Assembly: GCA_902794155.1 (NCBI GenBank)
Contig: CADBGN010000038.1
Location: forward strand, 1 to 34,347
Direction: 5' to 3'
DNA length: 34,347 nucleotides
Source of the DNA: an uncultured Bacteroidia bacterium
Lineage (GTDB): Bacteria; Bacteroidota; Bacteroidia; Bacteroidales; F082
The translations under genes were made by a program, and so were the position numbers. The notes under the pieces were generated by a model. It was not told the DNA's origin. It did no database searches and worked only from the letters and a program-made list of their open reading frames with translations. This document shows positions 15,959 through 22,996 of the stretch, piece by piece (position 1 is the first letter of the stretch; the number at the start of each line of letters is the position of its first letter).

Positions 15959-15984
15959 TATTTTCGCATCAAATTTTCCACCTA

Positions 15985-16581
15985 ATGAGTCTCAAAAACA
16001 TCAAAGAATACTGCAAGAATCCAAAGAACCGAAGCACCGTGAATGTAGGATTGTTTATCCTTTTAATCATTAGCTTCCATTTCATCTATTTGGGTTGGCA
16101 GGCCTTGGGGTATTGGCCCATTGGGAAATGGGTGGACCAACTCATGCTTTGGTCTGTCAACATGGTATACGACCAGGCAAGTTGGGTGCTTGAACATGTT
16201 TTCTGCATCGATATCACAACCATCAGTCATATGAGGTCGATTGCCACACCTAACAATGCAGGAGGTTGGGCACGTGTCACTATTGCTCCAGAATGTGCCA
16301 GCCTCAAGCAATGGATGCATTGGCTCTTTCTCATGATTTTATTCCCTGGCCCATGGAAACACAAGGCTTGGTATATCCCCGCTGGACTGGTCATCATTGA
16401 GTGGGCTAATGTGGTTCGCATCTGCGGCATATTGATGATGCAGATTCCATGGCCTGACAGTTTCCACCTTGCCCACGACTATATTTTTAAAGTGTTCTTT
16501 TACCTCGTAATTTTCCTCATGTGGGTGCTCTGGGTGGAAAAGTTCTACAATCCGTCATTAAAAGCAAAACAACATGAATAA
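15985..16581 (+). CDS. Exosortase/archaeosortase-family membrane transpeptidase
   Basis: 198 residues, mostly hydrophobic, with helices near 20-40, 110-122, 128-142 and 166-186. The three catalytic positions of the exosortase/archaeosortase family can be placed: Cys104 in APECASLKQW, Arg145 in ANVVRICG and His164 in LAHDYIFK, all near the membrane face. Family members cleave C-terminal sorting signals (PEP-CTERM and variants) from exported proteins and are proposed to transfer them to a membrane or surface anchor. At about 200 residues it is of the compact single-domain kind (compare XrtF/XrtN of Bacteroidota) and I cannot name the subtype. No PEP-CTERM-like target is visible in the window. 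Its last 8 nt overlap the start of a ROK-type kinase, so the two are translationally coupled. Confidence 0.78.
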   Translation: MSLKNIKEYCKNPKNRSTVNVGLFILLIISFHFIYLGWQALGYWPIGKWVDQLMLWSVNMVYDQASWVLEHVFCIDITTISHMRSIATPNNAGGWARVTIAPECASLKQWMHWLFLMILFPGPWKHKAWYIPAGLVIIEWANVVRICGILMMQIPWPDSFHLAHDYIFKVFFYLVIFLMWVLWVEKFYNPSLKAKQHE

Positions 16582-17671
16582 CAACCCTGTCATCTTCATC
16601 CTTGACGCTGGCGGCACGGGCTTCAAGTTCTCGGCCGTGCAAGACTGGCACGAAATCATCGAACCTTTCACCATTCCTTCGGCAGCTCCCACGCTGGAAG
16701 AAGTGCTTCAAAAACTCATCACGGGCTTCCATGAATGTGAGACTCGCTGTAGTGCCAAGGCGGCAGCCATCAGTTTTTGCTTCCCTGGTCCAGCCGATTA
16801 TCCCAACGGCATCATCGGCGACTTGGAGAACCTGCCCACATTCCATGGCGGAGTACCGCTGAAAGCCATGCTCGAGAACGAATTCCAGGTGCCCGTCTAC
16901 ATCAACAACGACGGTGACCTATTTGCTTACGGCGAAGCCCTAAACGGCTTGCTGCCCGAAGTGAACAAACTGCTTGAGCAGCAACGTAACCCAAAACGTT
17001 ACAAGAACTTGTTAGGTGTCACCATCGGCACGGGTTTTGGCGGCGGCATAGTCATTAATAAGGTGTTGCTCAACGGCGACAACTCGGCAGGCGGTGAAAT
17101 CAACCGTCACCGCAACCCGCTCTACCCCACCACCAGTGCCGAAGACAGCATCAGCATCCGAGCCGTGCGCCGCGTGTATGGCCGCGAGGCTGGCATCGAG
17201 TTCGACAAAACACCGCATCCCTACGACATCTACAAGATAGCCATGGGGCAGCTGCCTGGCGACAAGGAAGCAGCCTTGAAGTCGTGGAATGAAATGGCCA
17301 CAGCCTTGGCCGACGTATTGGCCAACGCCATTTCGCTCATCGATGGCATCATCGTCATCGGCGGTGGTTTGTCAGGAGCTTGGCCTGTCTTCATGCCCAT
17401 GCTAATCAAAAAGATGAACGAGCCATTTACCGGCCTCAAGGACGGTCACTCATTCAGCCGAATGGAGACCGAAGCATACAACCTAATGGATGCACAGGAC
17501 ATGATTCGCTTCACCGAAAAGTCGGGAAAGATGATCAAGGTGCCGTTTAGCAACCAAGAAGTTTGGTACGACCCCACCAAGTGCGTCGGCGTGGGCGTCA
17601 CCAAGCTCGGCACATCATCAGCAGTGGCCATTGGCGCGTATGCCTTTGCAATGGAACAATTGAAAAAATAA
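16574..17671 (+). CDS. ROK-family sugar kinase-like protein without the zinc motif
   Basis: 365 residues of the ASKHA/ROK fold. The phosphate-1 loop is ILDAGGTGFKFS (9-20), the catalytic base is Asp113 in YINNDGDLFAYGE, phosphate-2 is VTIGTGFGGGIVIN (149-162) and the adenosine motif is IDGIIVIGGGLSGAW. Normal ROK kinases then have GE-GH and a zinc-binding CxCGxxGCxE box; here the sequence is AGGEINRHRNPLYPTTSAED with no cysteines, so the zinc site is absent. It probably phosphorylates a hexose or related sugar, but specificity cannot be read from sequence. There is also an insert around 125-145 (LPEVNKLLEQQRNPKRYK) and a long C-terminal extension around residues 295-335. Its start lies within the exosortase gene (8-nt overlap). 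A hairpin follows the stop. Confidence 0.8.
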   Translation: MNNNPVIFILDAGGTGFKFSAVQDWHEIIEPFTIPSAAPTLEEVLQKLITGFHECETRCSAKAAAISFCFPGPADYPNGIIGDLENLPTFHGGVPLKAMLENEFQVPVYINNDGDLFAYGEALNGLLPEVNKLLEQQRNPKRYKNLLGVTIGTGFGGGIVINKVLLNGDNSAGGEINRHRNPLYPTTSAEDSISIRAVRRVYGREAGIEFDKTPHPYDIYKIAMGQLPGDKEAALKSWNEMATALADVLANAISLIDGIIVIGGGLSGAWPVFMPMLIKKMNEPFTGLKDGHSFSRMETEAYNLMDAQDMIRFTEKSGKMIKVPFSNQEVWYDPTKCVGVGVTKLGTSSAVAIGAYAFAMEQLKK

Positions 17672-17708
17672 CGCTGTTGGAGACGTTTCCTGAAACGTCT
17701 CTACAGCG
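17672..17708 (+). terminator. Long hairpin after the ROK gene (GAGACG-type repeat copy)
   Basis: CGCTGT-TG-GAGACGTTTC-CT-GAAACGTCTC-T-ACAGCG folds into a 16-bp stem starting one base after the stop codon. The core GAGACG and outer TCTCTACA match the REP-like units at 10413 and 31140. It may act as a terminator or 3' stabiliser; no tight U-tract follows, only T-rich DNA about 18 nt further on. Confidence 0.7.
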
Positions 17709-17769
17709 TGCCAAATTCAACCATTTTTTCCCATTTTTTCATATCCTTTTGACAATCAAAAAGGAAAAA

Positions 17770-17794
17770 TTTATCAACACATATTGTTGATAAA
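17770..17794. promoter_or_regulatory. Perfect 10-bp inverted repeat upstream of nrdJ, possible operator
   Basis: TTTATCAACA-CATAT-TGTTGATAAA. Each arm contains TTATCAACA, one base from the DnaA box TTATCCACA, in divergent orientation. The centre ACACATATTGT also resembles part of an NrdR box. It lies about 50 nt upstream of the likely -7 and 122 nt before the nrdJ ATG. A regulatory role is inference. Confidence 0.55.
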
Positions 17795-17843
17795 AATAGC
17801 CGTAAAAAGTGGTTTTGATAAGGCATGATTTGCCCTTCTTTCT

Positions 17844-17851
17844 TAACTTCG
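17844..17851 (+). promoter_or_regulatory. Possible -7 element of nrdJ
   Basis: TAACTTCG followed by CAGATTG, one mismatch from TAnnTTTG and with the CAG extension seen at other promoters. 64 nt before the ATG. Confidence 0.4.
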
Positions 17852-17915
17852 CAGATTGAAAAAGAACAAGTCAAGTTTTATTGTTTTTGTATTTAATTTA
17901 TTAAATATCAACAAG

Positions 17916-20687
17916 ATGAAATCAAATCATACTCAAATGGAATTTGAGGGTGACCTATTTAGTGGACTCGAGGAGCCGGAAGCCGTGCAGCCGGAAGCCA
18001 CACCATACGACAAGATCATTGAAACGCGCAAAAACGCCTCTTTTGCAGCCGAACAAATCGAAAGCCAAGATGAGGTACAGGTAGTGGAGAGGAACGATGC
18101 CCATGCAGCACAACCTATCGCAGAGGAGAAACAGAAAATAGTGTACCATATCTACCCCTTGGACGAGGTGAAAGCCGCCGCAAAGGAATACTTCCATGGC
18201 GACGCGTTGGCTGGCGATGTCTGGACCAACAAATACGCCTTGAAGGACAGCGACGGCAACATCTACGAACTCACGCCCGACGACATGCACCACCGCATCG
18301 CCCGCGAGATCGCCCGCATCGAACGCCGTTATCCCAACCCGATGAAGGAAGAGGAGATTTACGAGGTGTTGAAGGACTTCCGCTACATCGTGCCCCAAGG
18401 TAGCCCCATGACGGGCATCGGCAACGACTTCCAGATCTCGTCACTGTCGAACTGCTTCGTCATCGGCAACAACGGCGACTCCGACTCCTACGGCGGCATC
18501 ATGAAGACCGACCAGGAACAGGTGCAGCTGATGAAACGTCGCGGCGGCGTGGGTCACGACCTGTCACACCTCCGCCCCACCGGCAGCCCCGTCAAGAACT
18601 GCGCCTTGACTTCCACGGGCGTGGTGCCTTTCATGGAACGCTATTCCAACTCCACCAAGGAGGTGGCACAAGACGGCCGTCGCGGTGCCCTGATGATGAC
18701 CATTAGCATCAAACACCCCGACTCGGAGGCCTTCATTGACGCTAAGATGACCCAGGGCCGCATCACCAACGCCAACGTTTCGGTGCGCATTACCGACGAG
18801 TTCATGCAATGCGTCAAGGAGAACAAGCCCTTCATCCAGCAATATCCCATCGACTCGCCCAACCCGAAATACACCAAGGAAGTGGACGCCCGCGCCTTGT
18901 GGAACAAGATCATCCACAACGCATGGAAGTCGGCCGAACCTGGCGTGATGTTTTGGGACACCATCATCCGTGAGTCCATCCCCGACTGCTATGCGGACCT
19001 CGGCTTCAAGACCTTGAGCACCAATCCTTGTGGTGAGATTCCGCTCTGCGCCTACGACAGCTGCCGACTACTGGCCATCAACCTTTACAGCTATGTCGAC
19101 CACCCGTTCACGCCTGAAGCCCGATTCAACCACCAGCTGTTCTCGAAACATGTGGCCATCGCCCAGCGCATGATGGACGACATTGTCGACCTTGAAATCG
19201 AGAAGGTGGACGGTATCCTGGCCAAAATCGCTGCCGACCCCGAAGACGACGAAGTCAAGCGCACCGAGGTCAACTTGTGGAAGAACATCAAGGCGAAATG
19301 CCTGCAAGGCCGCCGCACAGGCATAGGCATCACCGCCGAGGGCGACATGCTGGCCGCCTTAGGCAAACGCTACGCCTCCGACGAAGCCATCGCCTTCTCC
19401 ACCGAGATCCAAAAGCTGTTGGCCTACAACGCCTACCGTTCATCCGTCAACCTGGCCGAAGAACGTGGCAAGTTCCCCATGTATGACGCCAAACGCGAGG
19501 AAAACAACCCCTTCATCAAGCGTCTGCGCGCCTTGGACGAGGACCTATACCAGAAGATGTGTCGCGTGGGTCGCCGCAACGTCGCCATGCTGACCATCGC
19601 CCCTACGGGCACCGTCAGCATCTGCACCCAGACCACCTCGGGCATCGAGCCCGTCTTCATGGTGGCCTACAAACGCCGCCGCAAGGTAAACCCCAACGAC
19701 AAGGACGTCCACGTGACCTTCACCGACGTGACGGGCAACTCGTTCGAGGAATACAACGTGTTCCACCACAAGTTCATCACCTGGCTCGAAGTGAACGGCT
19801 ACAACGTGGATGAGGTGCTACATTATGATGATGAAAAGCTCAACGCTGTCATTAAAAAGTCGCCTTACTATAAAGCCACGGCCAACGACATCGACTGGGT
19901 GAACAAGGTGAAGATGCAAGGCTCGATGCAGAAATGGGTCGACCACAGCATCAGTGTCACCGTGAACGTGCCCAAGGAGACGACAGAAGAACTCGTCAGC
20001 CAGATCTATATGACTGCATGGGAAAGTGGCTGCAAGGGCATGACCATCTACCGCGACGGCTCGCGCGACGGTGTATTGGTGGCCAAAGAAGAGAAAAAAG
20101 AGGCTCCGAAAGCTGACAACGGTGCCCGTCCCGACGACATCCGCGAAACGGCTGCGCCGCAACGTCCGAAGGAGCTGGAATGCGATGTAGTGCGTTTCCA
20201 GAACAACTACGAGAAATGGATCGCCTTCGTCGGCAAACTGCATGGCAAGCCCTATGAGATTTTCTTGGGCAAAGCCGAGGACTTCTTCCTGCCGCCATAC
20301 GTCGAAAAGGGTGTCATCATCAAGGAGAAAATCAAAGGCGAGACCACCCGTTACGACTTCCGTTACAACGACAAGGATGGCTATGAAGTGCTAATGCAAG
20401 GCTTGTCGCGTTCGTTCGACAAGGAATACTGGAACTACGCCAAACTGATCTCGGGCATCCTGCGCCACGGCATGCCCATCCAATATGTGATCGAGTTGGT
20501 GCAGAACCTCAACGTGGAGGAAGAGAGCATCAACACATGGAAGAACGGCATTGCCCGAGCATTGAAGAAATACGTGCCCAATGGCGTCATCGACGAAAAG
20601 GAGAAATGCCCTAACTGCGGCGAGAAGCTCGTCTTCGAAGACGGCTGCAAGCACTGCAAGAGCTGTGGCTACTCCAAGTGCGGGTAA
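17916..20687 (+). CDS. nrdJ: Adenosylcobalamin-dependent (class II) ribonucleotide reductase
   Basis: 923 residues from the ATG at 17916; an in-frame TTG at 17856 is rejected because it has no family match. It reduces ribonucleotides to deoxyribonucleotides using a B12-derived radical, independent of oxygen. An acidic, poorly conserved N-terminal tail (about 1-75) precedes the catalytic barrel. C180 in SSLSNCFVIGN is the first redox cysteine. The radical site lies in STNPCGEIPL (N370, C372, E374). MLTIAPTGTVSICTQTTSGIEP is the conserved finger-loop region. The last 110 residues form a TSCPD-like domain and end in a zinc-ribbon-like tail with five CxxC-type cysteines (CPNCGEK, CKHCKSCGYSKCG), which probably relay electrons from thioredoxin. 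GC-rich, strongly codon-biased, as expected for a highly expressed gene. No cobalamin riboswitch is visible upstream. A strong terminator follows. Confidence 0.95.
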   Translation: MKSNHTQMEFEGDLFSGLEEPEAVQPEATPYDKIIETRKNASFAAEQIESQDEVQVVERNDAHAAQPIAEEKQKIVYHIYPLDEVKAAAKEYFHGDALAGDVWTNKYALKDSDGNIYELTPDDMHHRIAREIARIERRYPNPMKEEEIYEVLKDFRYIVPQGSPMTGIGNDFQISSLSNCFVIGNNGDSDSYGGIMKTDQEQVQLMKRRGGVGHDLSHLRPTGSPVKNCALTSTGVVPFMERYSNSTKEVAQDGRRGALMMTISIKHPDSEAFIDAKMTQGRITNANVSVRITDEFMQCVKENKPFIQQYPIDSPNPKYTKEVDARALWNKIIHNAWKSAEPGVMFWDTIIRESIPDCYADLGFKTLSTNPCGEIPLCAYDSCRLLAINLYSYVDHPFTPEARFNHQLFSKHVAIAQRMMDDIVDLEIEKVDGILAKIAADPEDDEVKRTEVNLWKNIKAKCLQGRRTGIGITAEGDMLAALGKRYASDEAIAFSTEIQKLLAYNAYRSSVNLAEERGKFPMYDAKREENNPFIKRLRALDEDLYQKMCRVGRRNVAMLTIAPTGTVSICTQTTSGIEPVFMVAYKRRRKVNPNDKDVHVTFTDVTGNSFEEYNVFHHKFITWLEVNGYNVDEVLHYDDEKLNAVIKKSPYYKATANDIDWVNKVKMQGSMQKWVDHSISVTVNVPKETTEELVSQIYMTAWESGCKGMTIYRDGSRDGVLVAKEEKKEAPKADNGARPDDIRETAAPQRPKELECDVVRFQNNYEKWIAFVGKLHGKPYEIFLGKAEDFFLPPYVEKGVIIKEKIKGETTRYDFRYNDKDGYEVLMQGLSRSFDKEYWNYAKLISGILRHGMPIQYVIELVQNLNVEEESINTWKNGIARALKKYVPNGVIDEKEKCPNCGEKLVFEDGCKHCKSCGYSKCG

Positions 20688-20728
20688 GTCAAGAAGGAAA
20701 CAGTTGTTTTTTTATCTTCATAATGGTA

Positions 20729-20759
20729 GGTCGCCGGCTTAAGTCGGCGACCTTTTTTT
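20729..20759 (+). terminator. Rho-independent terminator of nrdJ
   Basis: A perfect 8-bp GC-rich stem GGTCGCCG/CGGCGACC with an 8-nt loop followed by seven T, 42 nt past the stop codon. Confidence 0.93.
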
Positions 20760-20762
20760 GGG

Positions 20763-20891
20763 GATTCCCCTTCGGGGAATGGAGTCAAGCACATTTTGTA
20801 AAATACGGCGGCAAACACATCTTACATTCAGTAAACGCCACAAGCCGCCGCTGTATAACACAACGACAACACTCCATTCCCGAAGGGAATC
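20763..20891. repeat. Nested palindromic element of about 130 bp
   Basis: The outer arms are themselves hairpins: GATTCCCCTTCGGGGAAT continued by GGAGT (20763-20785), and ACTCC followed by ATTCCCGAAGGGAATC (20871-20891). They are inverted copies of each other. Inside them lies a second inverted pair, CGGCGGC (20806-20812) and GCCGCCG (20844-20850). No open reading frame of note inside. It fills the space between the nrdJ terminator and the tatD stop codon, and may be a MITE- or REP-like element. Confidence 0.7.
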
Positions 20892-21668
20892 TCAAAATTG
20901 GAACAAGTTTTTCACATTAGCCGTTGTAACAACTGCAAAGTCTTCCAATGGCATTTGCAGAACATCCAGAACATCAGCAATTTTCTGCGCCGTATGGACC
21001 AAAAACGATGGCTCATTGCGCTTGCCACGGCAAGGCACGGGTGCCAGATAGGGTGCATCCGTCTCTAAAACAATCCTATCCAATGGAAGATTAGGCAGGT
21101 AATCCTTCACGCCGCAGTTCTTATAGGTTGTCACGCCTCCTAGACCAAGATGAAAGCCCAATTCGAGATAGACTTTAGCCTCTTCTTCTGTCCCCGTAAA
21201 GCAATGCATGATGCCGCGCAGGCCACCGTCTTGCTTCTTATCCAGGATTTTCACCATCTTGTCGAAAGCGTTACGGCAGTGAATGGATAACGGCAAACCA
21301 AGTTGTTTGGCCCAATCCAGTTGGGTCTCGAAGGCATCAAGCTGTTGCTTCTCATAGGTCGAATCCCAATAGAAATCGAGGCCTATCTCCCCCACTCCAA
21401 CGTATATGCCACGTTCCAATTCCTTTTCCATCATAGAAAGCACCTCTTTGTAGTCCTCCTTCACCTCCTCAGGTTGCAGGCCCATCATCACTCGGGTGCA
21501 ATCGGGATATTGCCCATGCAATTCAAGCATCGGGGCAATGGTGGAAGCATCCACATTGGGCAAGAGCATCATTCCTACACCAGCGTCCAATGCGCGCTGC
21601 ATGGCCTCGTTCCGGTCAAGGCTGAATTGGTGGTCATAAACGTGGGTATGGGTATCGACTAGGTACAT
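20892..21668 (-). CDS. tatD: TatD-family metal-dependent DNase
   Basis: 258 residues. The opening MYLVDTHTHVYDHQF holds the HxH metal ligands of the amidohydrolase-like TIM barrel. Further motifs are GVGEIGLDFYWDST (the conserved EIGLD with metal-bridging Glu), LPLSIHCRNAF (His), GIMHCFTGTEEEA (MHCFTG, His) and VLETDAPYLAPVPCRGKRNEP (ETDAPYL, catalytic Asp). All expected metal and catalytic residues are present. TatD enzymes are cytosolic 3'-5' exonucleases/deoxyribonucleases linked to DNA repair and turnover; despite the name they are not part of Tat export. Last gene of the apparent trpS-hflX-tatD unit, with a heptad-repeat spacer upstream. Confidence 0.94.
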   Translation of the reverse strand: MYLVDTHTHVYDHQFSLDRNEAMQRALDAGVGMMLLPNVDASTIAPMLELHGQYPDCTRVMMGLQPEEVKEDYKEVLSMMEKELERGIYVGVGEIGLDFYWDSTYEKQQLDAFETQLDWAKQLGLPLSIHCRNAFDKMVKILDKKQDGGLRGIMHCFTGTEEEAKVYLELGFHLGLGGVTTYKNCGVKDYLPNLPLDRIVLETDAPYLAPVPCRGKRNEPSFLVHTAQKIADVLDVLQMPLEDFAVVTTANVKNLFQF

Positions 21669-21673
21669 CTATA

Positions 21674-21716
21674 GTTGAGAGTTGAGAGTTTAGAGTTAAA
21701 GGTTGGAAGAGTTGGG
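21674..21716. repeat. Heptad repeats filling the hflX-tatD spacer
   Basis: Starting at 21674: GTTGAGA, GTTGAGA, GTTTAGA, GTTAAAG, then degenerate GTTGGAAGA and GTTGGG, abutting the hflX stop. On the transcribed strand the unit reads TCTCAAC/TCTAAAC, the same family as the repeats next to the gldB stop. Confidence 0.75.
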
Positions 21717-22910
21717 TTAATAGAGGAAATTGTCGTAAGGGTACCGGATCGCGTGCATATCACGGATTTCCTTGTAGAGCAAATCACGGAATTCCTGATA
21801 GTTATCGCGATTCTTGGCAGAGATAAAGATGCAGTTTTCATTCATCTTGGCCATCCAAGTCTTTTTTAGATCCTCGTAGGAGACATTACGCTTGGTGGGC
21901 GGAGTCAAGTCATCAGGGTCTTTCTCCTCCCAAGTGTAGGCATCGGTCTTGTTGAAGACGACGATGGTCTTCTTGTCGGCACAGCCCAACTCGGCCAAGG
22001 TCTGGTTGACGACCTCCATCTGCGCCTCGAAGTCAGGATGCGAGATGTCGACTACATGTAATAAGATGTCCGACTCGCGCACCTCATCCAAAGTGGACTT
22101 GAACGATTCTACGAGATGATGCGGCAACTTACGAATGAAACCCACAGTGTCGGACAATAGGAAAGGCAGGTTTTCCACCACCACCTTACGCACCGTGGTA
22201 TCCAAAGTGGCAAAGAGCTTGTTCTCGGTATAGACTTCCGACTTGCTGAGCAGGTTCATGATGGTCGACTTGCCTACATTAGTATAGCCAACAAGTGCCA
22301 CACGCACAAGCTTGCCGCGGTTTTTGCGCTGCACGGTCTTCTGCTTGTCTATATCTTTTAGTTTCTCTTTCAGCAACGCGATGCGTTCCAGAATCAAGCG
22401 ACGGTCGGTCTCTATTTGGGTCTCGCCAGGACCACGCATACCAATACCACCACGTTGGCGCTCCAAGTGGGTCCACATACGGGTCAGGCGAGGCAAAAGG
22501 TATTGGTATTGCGCGAGTTCCACCTGCGCCTTGGCGTGGGCAGTATGGGCATTGGAGGCGAAGATGTCCAAGATGAGACTCGTGCGGTCAAGGACACGAC
22601 ACTCCAAAGCCTGTTCCATGTTACGGGCTTGCGTAGCACTCAATTCGTCGTCAATGACGGCAATCTCAATGTTCTCCGCCTTGATGTACTGGTGAATCTC
22701 CTCCAACTTGCCCGAGCCGAGATAAGTCACGCTGCTCGGTCGGTCCAAAGGCTGCACAAAACGCGCCACTGGGATACCGCCTGCCGTCTCCAACAGGAAC
22801 GCCAACTCGTCGAGGTATTCCTCCGTACGCTCGCGGCCTTGTTGTTTGCTAGCAACAGCGATAAGGACTGCGCGTTCTGGTATTTTTTCGTATGTGATAA
22901 AATCACCCAT
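21717..22910 (-). CDS. hflX: GTPase HflX
   Basis: 397 residues. The N-terminal HflX domain (about 1-185) contains ELAFLLETAGGIPVARFVQ, TYLGSGKLEEIHQYI and the glycine-rich QRGGIGMRGPGETQIETDRR that precedes the G domain. The GTPase motifs are G1 GYTNVGKST, G3 DTVGFIRKLPHHLVESFKSTL (DxxG with the HflX/Era-type following helix), G4 FNKTDA (NKxD) and G5 ISAKN. HflX binds the 50S subunit and rescues or splits stalled 70S ribosomes under heat and other stress. It is cytosolic. It is downstream of trpS, and the 86-nt spacer carries repeats that can fold into a large hairpin. Confidence 0.95.
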   Translation of the reverse strand: MGDFITYEKIPERAVLIAVASKQQGRERTEEYLDELAFLLETAGGIPVARFVQPLDRPSSVTYLGSGKLEEIHQYIKAENIEIAVIDDELSATQARNMEQALECRVLDRTSLILDIFASNAHTAHAKAQVELAQYQYLLPRLTRMWTHLERQRGGIGMRGPGETQIETDRRLILERIALLKEKLKDIDKQKTVQRKNRGKLVRVALVGYTNVGKSTIMNLLSKSEVYTENKLFATLDTTVRKVVVENLPFLLSDTVGFIRKLPHHLVESFKSTLDEVRESDILLHVVDISHPDFEAQMEVVNQTLAELGCADKKTIVVFNKTDAYTWEEKDPDDLTPPTKRNVSYEDLKKTWMAKMNENCIFISAKNRDNYQEFRDLLYKEIRDMHAIRYPYDNFLY

Positions 22911-22915
22911 TACTT

Positions 22916-22985
22916 CAGTTGTTCAGTTATCAGTTGTTCAGTTATCAGTTATCCCTCGCGTTTCAACTGAACAACTGAACAACTG
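22916..22985. repeat. Inverted 7-8 bp tandem repeats in the trpS-hflX spacer
   Basis: Left half: CAGTTGTT, CAGTTAT, CAGTTGTT, CAGTTAT, CAGTTAT. Right half, inverted: CAACTGAA, CAACTGAA, CAACTGC. CAGTTGTTCAGTT at 22916-22928 and 22931-22943 pairs perfectly with AACTGAACAACTG at 22973-22985 and 22965-22977, so transcripts can form nested 13-bp stems. Related AAACTAT/AAACTAA units continue to the trpS stop. Confidence 0.85.
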
Positions 22986-22996
22986 CAAACTATAAA

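Noticed and set aside
17672-17915. Cobalamin riboswitch upstream of the B12-dependent reductase
   Set aside because: The 244-nt gap contains a hairpin and an inverted repeat but no B12-box-like conserved core; it is also too short once these are accounted for.
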